A stretch of DNA of 64,000 nt from Trichostrongylus colubriformis (lineage: Eukaryota > Nematoda > Chromadorea > Rhabditida > Trichostrongylidae): positions 19,329,582 through 19,393,581 of the forward strand of contig OZ022261.1 in NCBI GenBank assembly GCA_963978905.1, written 5' to 3'. The notes under the pieces were generated by a model. It ran no database searches. It was not told where the DNA came from and worked only from the letters and a program-made list of their open reading frames with translations. How positions within the stretch are numbered: position 1 is the stretch's first letter; each line of letters opens with the position of its first letter. Shown piece by piece: positions 35,801 through 47,800 of this stretch. A program made the position numbers and the translations under genes.

Positions 35801-38800
35801 ACGGGATCTGGTGGGTCAATATATATATTCCTAGAAAGCTTAGGGAACGTTCTACCATACTCATGAACCGCCTAGACCTGCCTTGAAGTAAACAAGAGTT
35901 ACTGATTTTTTTGGAAAAATCCTACAAGACTTTTGGGGCAACCTAATAGTCCCCCCAAAAATCCTTAAGCCTCGCTTGACCCTGGTCACAACGCGCCATT
36001 AAGCCTGCCCATGTGCCGGTAAACAGTTTAGGCGTGATGCAACGGTTAGCTTGGGTCGGGGCAGTGAGCAAGAAAACACATACGCGGCGAAAATGTGAGT
36101 GTGTGCGGGAGGGAGGGAGGGGGGATGAGGCCTCGTAAGTGAGATATTGGAAACGAATCGTTTTCATGGCGCTTTGTACGCTTTTCAGCCGTACTTTTCC
36201 TTACCCTACCGTGACCCTTGCGCACGTGTCAAAGAACGTGCACTAATTTTGGAAATCACGCCAAACTCAGAGCGAGCAGAGAAGCGACAAAGCCGAACAT
36301 CCCTTCAGTTGGGTTTTTTGCAGAAACGCAAGGCGAACGTTAGTGTCTCTCAGTTATGTAGCTAATGTAGAAGAAAGGGACATACAGAAGGTGTTAAGTT
36401 GTTGTTGGTGGTGATTGGAGCGAAAATTATGAAGCGCTACATCCATGAAAGACTACACTTTTTGAGCCGTCATAAAGTTCGTAGAATATCTGCTTTCTAA
36501 TCCCCTCTTTCTAGCTCTCATACCCCCATTTCGGCGGCTCGGACTGGCTATGCAAAGCAATGCGCTATGGACAAGTGCTTCCCCTTTATGCAAGCCCATT
36601 CCTGTTGGTGGCCATCAGTGCAGATCGTTATCAGGTACAAATATTTCTGGAATTTATGGCTGAAAATAAAAATGTCAAACATCTCAATCAATAACCGTTA
36701 TTGTGTGTTTTGATCTCCTTTGACCTCCTTTGATTGTGTGTTCTTTATTGCGTATTGTATAGATCGACGTGAATCGAAGTGAAATCAGGGTGAGGTACAT
36801 AGACCTCGAAAATCCTGCACTTTGTGCATTAACGTGGGAAATCGCGCATCAGAAATTCTGCGAATTCCCGACGAGACTAACGTTCTTTTAGGTTCCAGAA
36901 TTGATGCACTTCATTTAAAGTTTCACTCAAATTAAATAGAGCTCTCGAACTCATCTCTAGTGAATGAGGTCGATCTGACAAACCACCTAGCGCTATGAAT
37001 GGGTCAGTAGATATCTGAACGGATAAGGAGGAAATACCATATCTAAAAGCTCTCAACGACCACGAACTCTTTACCGATGACCTTTCGCGAAAGTACATGA
37101 ATTCCAAAGACCCAGACGATGTCTTTTTATCAGTCGGCATTGTATCACCTATGTATGTAGTTTATTCACTAAACGGGAGATATTTTAGCCATACGTATCA
37201 TGAACTGTCTCTTTCAGTAAAATGGCTCTCTACCATTAAGGGAACCACTCATGAATCGTATTGTGCCTTCAAAACCTTCCTTCGCGTTGTAAAGGAAAAT
37301 AACGTGCAGAAGGATAATGCTGCGATTGATATTTTCTGCGTGACGGAACTCGACTAGTACGGTCTTCCTTCCCTATCCCAAATATCCAGAATTTAGCGTT
37401 CAGGAGAGGGAGGAGAAAGGGGTCAATATGCTCGCTTCACGAAAGGAACGGGTATTCTTAGGGTGTTCATGTTATGAGCATGCAAAATGCTACTACCCCC
37501 CCCCCCCCGTCACCTTCCTCATCATTCAACAGCTGATGGTCTACGGGAAGATGTCCTGCCTGTCCTGTTAAGGCCAGGTATCACTGCAGTGATGTATGAT
37601 GGATGAAAGCAAACTATTAGGTTGTAAGGAAAGTTTTGGCCGGCCTTTATGGCTTTGTTTTGAGAACTTCATGGCTCGGTTCTAACGACTTCTTTCCCAC
37701 ATGATGAGTGTCAATCCCCTCAGTATCGCTAAATACGGTTCAACCACCTTCTTTAAATGTCACTCAGGAAAATAAATGTCACTCAGGAAAATAACTCTAT
37801 AAATTTCTAACTGAAAACTGCTTATAGTTTCTCAGAGAACATCAACTTCATCCTTGTGAAAGCTATAGCTGTATTAAGACGGAAAATACATGGGAATTTT
37901 AGTTTCCTCGATACCGTAACTGAGATATCTCTTGACTTCGCAATGGTTCAAATAATATGGCTATAGGAATGGGAAAATCAAGTAAATTGTACCGCTTCTC
38001 ACCGTAGCAAACGGACGTTTGGACGCATTTTCGAATTATGTTACCATTGGTCAAGAAGGATACCAATGTCAATGTTTTCCCAGTCCCACTACGCGACGCA
38101 AAATTACATGCAGAAGGACAATTCTGCGATTGATATTTTCTGCGTGACTGAAACTCGACTAGTAAGGTCTTCCTTCCCTAGTCCTAAATATCCAGAATTA
38201 GCGTTCAGTCACGCAGATGGTAACGCGAATAGTAGGGAAAATAAATAAGGAGCAATTGTATTGAGAGATATATGGGAGGGGGGGGGAGTGGTGAAGTATG
38301 TCGTGTGTAGTGTATAACTTGCAGCACAAAATAGCAAACGCAGCATACATGCAACCTGCATCACTGTACATTACTGACCTCGGCAGGGTACAGCGTATCC
38401 GGTTCGACGGAAGGATTGCGTTGGCAAGATAGCAACCAGTAAGGGAGTGCCGGGGGCGTGTCGCCGCGCCCCTTTGCACGCAGGGGTTAGGCCGCGGTCA
38501 TCCTATGCGGTGCCGGCGGCAGGGCGTGGCTGCGTATCTCTGCGTCTCCGCCTATGCCACCCTGTTTCGTTGCCTGCGTCATCTCTGCATCTCCCCCGTG
38601 CCACTGTCCCTTGCTGCCTGTGAATGCAGCCACGCCCTGCCGGCAGTGAGTATGACCGCGGCCTTATGTATGGCGAAAACGCCTTTCGACCGCCTTCCAC
38701 CAATGGCAGTCTGGAAAAACACTTCCTTCCAGCGGACCTAACATGTCGCTTTGAATTCCCCATTTGCTCTGATATGTGGATATCAGTAGGCGTGATACAC

Positions 38801-41800
38801 AGGATTTACAGATATGAGTAGATTTGATAGTAAGTTCCCATCAGAGTAGTCGCAAAAACTCGATAGCAATATTGTTAAATTTCTCCTGAACACGATTCGC
38901 TATTTACAGGCGATTTGTCGACCACTGGCAAACATTCGTTCTTCAAGATTTCGGCGACCAAACTGCTTTGCTGCGGTAGCCTGGATACTAGCGCTGCTAT
39001 TCTCCATACCGCAGCTGTTCATCTGGAGAAAAAAGTAGTCCATGAACTATTCAACTTTTGTACTTTTATCTTTGCAATTTACTTTCATTCCAGACAAAAC
39101 GGTGAATGTGCCACCTTCTATGGCAACAAATCACACTTTTTGAAGAACCTCTACGTGATCGGTTTCAATACAATCGGTTAGTTGAAAAATAGGAAGGAAT
39201 GTGTAGGCGGCTCGTGTTGGCGATGTATCTGAAATTGCTGTTGTTTGGAAAAAAGTTTTATAATCTTATGCGGATGCCTGATGATGGATATGGTGTGCAT
39301 GACAAGTTGAGCAGCAAGCAGTTTGCAGCTGCAAATGTTGTAATCTGTTATATTCAACCCATCATTTATCCAAAACCCAACAGTTCGAAGGCTTCTATCG
39401 TCTAAGGTATGCATGTATAAGGTATGCAAGGTATGTAAGGTATGTATGTGAGAAGATGACCTGATGTGACCAGATGTCTCGAAGTAATTCATTAAGTATT
39501 GTTCCTCGAGTGTACCGTAATCTATTCTGTTCGAAACACTGTTCGATCGCTCTGGAGACTGAGCAGGGTAGCATGGATTGAGGAATCCTCGATATGGGGG
39601 TCTTATTTACGGTAGAAAGTAAGGATTTCATTTTGCCATGGGCGGGACAATAGGTGGTCTCCAAACAGGTCAATGGATAATCCATGCTTTATTCCCATAC
39701 TTTGTACTACCAGGTAGCGATACTCCGTTTACTGGTTTGCGACACGGTCGGTTTGAGGGCCAATACTTCTCCAAAATTCTCTAAAATTCCAAAATTTTGT
39801 GAAATTTGCCGAAAAAATTAGGCAACGCTCGACCCTAGATGGGGAACGGCACGTCCCAACGTCAATTGTAAAGATGAATTGCTTGACGGAGTTTTCGAGG
39901 TGCTATCCATATGATGCATGTCCATTGTGTCAGTGCCAACCATCATTGCCCCCATGCTAACCCTTTGAAATGCTCTATTAAAGCATTCGGCATTGACCGA
40001 TCTACCACTTTACGTTTAGAATCATAGTAGCACTGCAATTTGGTCCATACACTGGTGAGCAGGGGCAGCCAATGTACAAATGGGTGTGCACCTCCAGTAC
40101 ATAAAGTATACAGGGGGTGCCAAAAAAAGTAATTTTGCCCACGGCTCACATCTCCCAATTATTCAAAACATAGGGAAACGAAAGAAATGAAAGTATTGGG
40201 GCAAAATATTCCCGAAATGTTCCTCTAAAAGCAGGAACAAGCTGAGACTCACTACTTTCATTTTCATAAAAATATAGAACCTTTAAGCGGCGCAGTCGGG
40301 CTTCGGAGCACCCACGGTATCAAGGTCCCCTTAAACAGTGGAACCGGGTTCCATGGCAGGTCTTTTGTGGGAAGCTTCCTAAGGATTGGCCCTTCGGTTC
40401 ATGGAAGTCACAGAGCCCCTGCTGTTTGGACAAGGCTGCTATGATCCGAAGTATCATTTTCATGCCCAAATCCGCCTCCGGAGGGGTTTCAGTGGTAAGT
40501 GCACGTTTTGGCTCTTGGAAACGAAGGGCGCTGGGAACCCGGAAAAAACGGGATCCTAAAGAACACCACCCAGTATGAATCCCCTTAGGTACCCAGAGTG
40601 AACGGACCTCAGCAAGGTTGTGAACGAGGGCGACGAAATTTCGGATTTTGCCCAGTTGAGGTGACACATCTTGTTCACTATTTCCTCGCTCCCGTTCCTG
40701 CTCGTGCAGAAGGATGCCACAGAGTATAGTGATAGAGTGAGGTCTGCTCTTGAATCTGGGGATGTGAATACCTCAACAGAATTTGCTGTAGTTCGACTAA
40801 AGTGGGGTGAAAGTGGACGAGACAAAATTACTTTTTTTTGGCACCCCCTGTAGGCACCTTACCTCGAACCTTCTAGCCCTCCTTGTAGGATAACTCTACC
40901 TGATTGCTCTCACCGACTGTTGATCTTCAAGATGCTAAAAGTAATGCACATGTACACGGGGAAAAGGTGGAAGTGTCTGAATAGAGAAGTTCATTCGTAG
41001 TTCGCAGTGATACTTTCAATACAAACTAAACTGTCAAGTTCAATACCAATGATCGCGCTACGCATGGAAGCCTAAAAATGTTCTCTTTGTTGCCAATATT
41101 AAGGGCTAACACAACATCTCACTTGCCTTTAGGAGAGTGAACTCATAAGGCAGTCCTCCCACATCTGTGCTTGACAAATGGTATTTACCTATTACTTTGT
41201 GAAAGGTATGCAAGACGTAATTATACAGGTTCGATGAGAACTTTAATCTCTTCGCATAGGTGTTAGTTGCGCATGGAAAGCATCCCAGACTTACACCGCA
41301 ACGTTCTCCCACAAGATTCTGCCACTTCCATCACCCCAGCATAACCCATGCGTTCTACGTGGATCGCCTATGCATCCGGCACCTCCTGCTGTATGTGGTC
41401 TTAGCATCATCACAAAACCCATTTTTATGTGGACATCACCGGCTTCCGTTTCATATCCAACTCCTGTCTCCTTAATACCACTAAACCCTCAGGGCCCACA
41501 TCTACAACTTCAGGTCCTAATCCCCTTCCAGCATTGACCTCTCAGCATCAGCTTCAACTCCAGCTCCACCTTCCTTCCTTAGTTAATCGTCTACCAGTCC
41601 GCCATTTCATCTCTTGCTCAAACATTTATGTCTACAAGCCACTTGCGAAACTCCTGATCCCCGTTGCATCCCCACCTTCCCCTCACCCATCCCATTATGT
41701 CCTATGATTTAGTTCCTCTAGAGGCGAGTGAAATGTTTATTTAACGCTAGCGTACTGATTAGCTGACAAAGAGAATGTTTTCATGTACACATGCGTGGCG

Positions 41801-44800
41801 CGATCATGGGTCACTGTTATTAAACTTGAGAGTTTGGTTAGTATCAAAAAACGTTACTGCAAACCGCGAATAAACTTCTTCATTCAGACACATTCATCTT
41901 TTCTTCGTGTACATGTGCATTACTTTTTCATCTTGATGGTCAGCAGTCGGTGGAAGCAATCAAATAGGGCAACCGTACAGGCAGGTCTAGGAGATGCGAA
42001 GTGACCTACCGTTGTCCTATGATTATTTTACCGTGGACTTACTGTATACTTTATGAGCTTAAGACCTTCATCCATACAAATCACCGTATTTATCCTCCCA
42101 ACGATTCTGATAACAATTTATCTGCCTTAGAGGAATGCAATACTAGTTGGCTTGCACGGGCACTCATCCAGATTTGATTACCGGACCATAGAACAGAGCA
42201 ACCAGTTCAGGTCACGCGACATGGTCCGTCACGCTCCAAAGCGCGCGGTCCAACGGGACAGGCGAAGCACTCACACGCGGCATTGCAGTCCAAGTGGCGC
42301 AGTTGTAAGCTGGTTGAACATTCCTGAGGCACACCCGCGGACCATGCTACAATACCTGTCCTAAGTTTTCAGAAATTAACGCGGATGCGCTTTTTTCGTT
42401 TTTTTTTTCGTTTTAACTCAGCTTCTATACACAATTTCTAAATAACTAAATATGCCAGAAGTAAGAAACGAAAAATCGAAAAAAAAACAACGCGCTTATT
42501 TTTGAAAACAAACTCAGGGCAGGTATTGTATGGGGAGTGACCCACTTTTCATCACACCACTTTGGTCTCGAACTGTTGGAGTCGATTTTCTAGCCGGACC
42601 TACACATGCATAGATATCGGTTTCAGCGTGGCTTCTCCCATCAATATTCGCAGCATTTTTCTATTACTGTGTATGCAAAGCGGTATGGATGTCGCGGTCG
42701 AAAGCAGCTACAAATCAGCAAGCGAACAAGTTAGAAGTGAAGAAGAGGTACGCCACTTGTATAAAAATCCCATCAGATTTCAGTAACTCGGTGGTACATA
42801 TCACAATAACAATTTCGAATTTGTGGTCAAAAATAAGAAGAGGTAATAGGACAATCTTATCTGGAGGTAATAAAGGAAAGCGCTCAATTCAACGGGTATA
42901 CGACCCTTCCGCTTCCCCTTCTCCTCTCATTGTTTCTTTTGAGAGTGTTCAAGTTCACGACGAACTCGTCAGGGTATGCTTGAGTTCACCAGCCCCTCGC
43001 AAGGAGGTATATATGAGTATGGACGACATGGGCCGCGAGTCCTTGACGCGAGCTTCCTCCATTTCAGTTTCAGGGTAAGCCGTGTTTCGGAATAGAGGCG
43101 TTTCCGCGCCTGTGGTTGATTGGGTGTGTTGCAAGTGTTCTGGTGATGTGTGTGGGGTCAGGTCACCCGGATTGGTTGCCTTGTTACTTTGCAATGCATT
43201 TGTCCGATCGTGTAGTGCACCACTGTTGTGTGAGCTCTATTCATAATCTGAGACGTAGCGCGTTTGCTTGATATGATGCGCTTTGACGCTCCTTCATCGT
43301 TCTCTTCATCTTTCTTTTCTTTTTACAGCTTTCTCATCTTTCGTAACGTACCTATGAATTTCCATTTTGGTGATCATCTGCTATTTCAACGCCGTGGTGT
43401 GAAACGAAAGTAAAATGAGGGAAACTCGCAAGACTGCATTGCAGGATATGAGCACAATTAGAGTGGGCCTCAGATCCCTTTTGTACACATTTTCGTTGAA
43501 CACTGCTCTATACAGCTTGTTGACTCACAGGAAAGTGTAAATCACTTATCGCATCAGTTTATGGCGATGTATGCCCTCTCGCCTGAGAAGAGAAATGAGC
43601 TTATAATATGACTCAAGGCGCAGTTAGCATGCTGGACTATCGTATTCGCAGCAAATGCTGACTTCTCTCCTCTCTCCCATCACCCCCCCCCCCCCCTCCC
43701 TCCCTCCAACATCTCCCATCACCACCCCCCCCCCCCCCCCCTCCCTCCCTCCCACTAACAAGTAGAGTTGTTCAATGTAATGGATTAGTAATGGGCTTGA
43801 GTTTGTCAGTATCGCTAATATAAGGAGGTGCTCAGCGAACCCTGGTGAGCTGCAATTTGCCCCAGAACTATTGCTGTACTCAAAATCGACGTGCTTGCAT
43901 CACGTACCAAATGATTTTGGATACCAACTAAAAATACAAGCACTATTGGAGTTTGTCATAATCTACGAGACTTAAAACGCTTTCAAATTCGTTGAATTCA
44001 GTTGTCGTTAGATCTATCAGAATTCATCGTAATTCAGCGAATGCTATCACTTGTTCAAAGGCTTACAGTGAGGAGTACGCAATTTTTCGGTGTCAGTGGC
44101 GCGGGAGTGGACTTCTAAGACAGTGGTCCTGCGATTCCTCCGGGCACTGAAAATAATGAGAAGCTTACGTAGTGCGGCAGTGGACAAAAACGGAACGAAT
44201 CACTGAACTCTTGAAACTCGTCTTTTATTTTGCGCGCTGGTTTTAGCGATGGGTGTGTTCACCAGCGCAACGCGCACATATCGATCGGATCCACACAGGT
44301 CTGTGATAAAAATCAATATACGACGCGCTAAGGGCTAGCCTGGAGGTGAAGCTTTGCGAAGATTGCGTGTCTGTTTTTGTACATCCTTGCTCTGTTGCTT
44401 CGAGCGCGCTTTTTACTGCAAAGCGCGCCGTACATATATGTACATACATAACGTCTTCATCCCGATGATAAAGTAGGCTGGTCGCATCTTCGGGATAAAG
44501 ACTGTATGTGTGCCTGGCTTGTGAGTGATCAGGCTGCCCAGTGACAGCACCGGCCGGAAGAGCACGAAACCCAACCTTTGAAGGAGTCATCCACGGAAAA
44601 ATGAGTTTCTCTGCTGCCCATATGTTCACGTTGTATTCGCCTAATAAGGGCCGCATGCAAAGATTCACGCGGAAAAGTGAGAATTTGGCTAAAATACAGC
44701 TCCCTGATTCTCGGCCGGGTAGGCGGGGCCTCCGAGCAAGTACCCACCCCGTCGTCCGCCGCGTTCGGAGACACACGGGGCAGGAAGTTACGTAAACAGT

Positions 44801-47800
44801 CCCAACAGGGTCAAGCCTACATTGAGGAATCCTCAACGGGGGTCGTATTTGGTCCGCTAGGAAGGGGGGGGGGTCGTAATCGTTTAGGTAGGCATTGATC
44901 AACACAATTTCTAAGGCTGAGGGTCTAAAGTGTAAGGAGAGAAATGATAAAACTGACTAACTGGGTTTGAACCCGAAGCTAATTTAACCTAATCATCATG
45001 AAAACCTCATGCATGGCGCGATCCTCAACGAAGCCAACCAATGCCAATAACCCTTTCATTGGTCCGCCGGCACCGAAACCACGTACAGAGACACCTCCGA
45101 AATTCACCGATTAACCATGGAAAGCAATATCTATCAACGGGTACCACCGTGGATGGACACTCCAGAAACAATGGGATGAAAACAAAAATTAGCTGATGTG
45201 GTTTTTTTCCCATATCTTACTACGATCGCAAGCACGTAATCTATGTAGTGTTGGCGGACACTATGCGGACCGGAGAAACGTTTGTATTCTTGAGAATGTG
45301 GATGAAATTCTCATGCATGGTGCATCCCACAGAAAAGCTGACCGACGCTTCTCGCCTCCCCACTAGGCCTCCGAGAGCGAAGGATGCATACTGGAAAGAT
45401 TTCAGTAACAATGAATCGATTTCTGGGAAGATTCGTGGGAAGATCTCGCAAATTCGACGAAAAAATGCTTTTCTCAACTGGCTTTTCTGAATTTTTCTTG
45501 CTTCGTTTCAAAGATATGGCATAGCTCAGGTATCATTCGTAAGCGACAACCTAGCAGACCTCGCCTCACCAAAACGAACTCATATGGTCAAGTTTGAAGG
45601 AAGTTTTGGCCATTTCCGTAAAACACTTCGAAATTTTCCTCATCTAATCCTCATCCGGCTTCCCTCAAAATAACTTCCTCCGTTTTGAAGATATGGTATA
45701 GCTCAGGTAGTCATTTGAAAGCGACAATATAGCAGACACCGCCTCACCAAAACGAACTCATGTGGTCAATTTTGAAGGAAGTTATGGCCATTTCCGTGAA
45801 ACACTTTGAAATTTTCCTCATCTAATCCTCATCTGGAAACCCATATCGAGAACTAAGCAACCATTAGGGAAAGCAAGCGGCCAATAGATAGGTCTGAGGG
45901 AGTTATTAGGGAAACAGTTCACAGCTGTTTGAAAATTGGCTCTAGGTAAAGTTTAAAGTGTTTTGAAAATGTCGGAATTTAGTATGGGTAAGATAACGCG
46001 CTCCATTTAGATCGCGACACAGCCGCACCTATTCTTTTCGCGCACAATTGTCGGCGATTCGTTCCCCTTTTTGTTTTCTTGTTGCTTTATAATGTTCTTT
46101 CGGTGTTTAGAGACTTAGGGTGGAAAAAGTAGTATGCTGCGCTCTATCCATAGCGTTAGAGACGGTCTCTAACACTATGGTTAGAGCGCAGAGAGGCCGT
46201 AGCACTAGCCGAACTGGGTTCGGATTTTGCAATGAAATGATTTTGATGAGGCAAATTCGAGTTTTTTATTATCCTGGTGTTAGACTAAGTCTGGGGAAGG
46301 AAATTCCCTCTGCGTAGGCTTCGGCGAACACGCGTAAGTGATTGTTTAGTCCAGTTGAAGCAAATTTCTTGTAATATACCAATAAAAAATATTTCGTTCA
46401 TTATTTATTGCATTTATTTATTATTTATTGCAAAATGAAAACTAACAATAATATAAGTGAAAGGGGGGTCGTATTGACGCACCTTTTTTGGGGGGGGGGG
46501 GGGAGGTCGTATTTTGTGAAAATTTTCCTCATCTGGACGCTTGACCCTGGTCCCAATCTCCGTCCCCAACAGCGGCAGATCACGGGACGGGGCTTTCACT
46601 CGGACGCCCCGCCCACCCGGCCCAAAACTTGGGGGGCTCTATTTCAGCCGAATTCTCAGTTTTCCACATAAAACTTTGCATGCGGCCCTTATTAGGCAAA
46701 CACAACGTAAATATATGAGTAACGAAGAAACTCATTTTCCGTAGACGATTCCTTTAAATGAGAATACGACTATTCGTGGTATCGTTACATTTCGGGTTTG
46801 AGGCATGAAGGAAACAAAAGGGAGAGTTCAGTGTAGAAGATCCTCTGTCCATATAATGATTATGAGAGTCATCCCGGAATGTGTACGTCTTATAATGACG
46901 CATCACAGGGGCTCTCATCATCATCATCGTCTTTATATGAACAGCTTTTCCTCGCTCACTTTTCTCGAGGGTGCAAGTTGTAGTAACTCACCCATTGAAT
47001 TACAGTTTCTTTCCGCGATCTACATCGCTAAAAACTGAATTGGGGCTGACGGGGAAGTGACATTCAGTATAGAGCAGGGCAGTCGAATTGAGTCACCGCA
47101 CGACCGGGATGCCCCCATTGTGAACTGGCCGCTTGCCGCAGGAGTAGAACCTTCACGTTCACCTATGACCTGAGCCTGAAGCATGCATTCCTGAGCGAAG
47201 ACGGCACTGCATGAGATGTATGATACATAATGACGCTTCCTGCTATTTGCTATAGCCGAGGCACGCTAGCCCTCCATCAGATGCGTGCCGCGCGATAATT
47301 TGGGTGGAATAAGGTGAGAAACGTCTACAATAACTGAACCGTAAAAATCCAAGGAGACAGAGTGAGGCGCAGTTTGCTTCGAAAGGCGTATTTCACGCTC
47401 TCCAACTATAACAATGTGCTATAGGTGAACGTGTAAGAGCGCGATCCACGCGAGCACGTCACTGCTCATGGACGCCGCACCCCACAGGTCCGCGCGACTC
47501 TGAACAATACGCCAACGCCGTGACGTTCCCTTATTTACGTTCGCCCAGGCCCAGAAATGTACGGGAAGAACAGAAGTACCACCTTTTTGGTCAATATTTT
47601 CGTTCATTGTCTGTGCAACACTACTTTGCTCTTCTGCTTTCATATTCAACGATCGAGCACATTCTCCCACGCGGTGCCTGCAAAGGAAGGACATAATTAG
47701 GTCTTTCATTCTGTACCGATGAGTTGTCGCTGAATGCGAAGTGGTTTGCATTCCTCCGCTACACAGGCAGTGTCCACTGGATTTTCCGAGATAATTTATG

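Larger units (their letters stand above)
36635..38909. other. Receptor intron 3 with LINE pieces and low-complexity tracts
   Basis: Besides the two endonuclease fragments and the mariner tip listed separately, the intron has a C run at about 37497, a G run at about 38279 and a CpG-rich patch at 38440-38700. No exon is seen inside it. Confidence 0.5.

Noticed and set aside
44243..44905. 220-codon minus-strand frame, the longest in the window
   Set aside because: It crosses the junction between a family B MITE and a hAT-like insertion and contains no domain; an open frame over two unrelated repeats is fortuitous.
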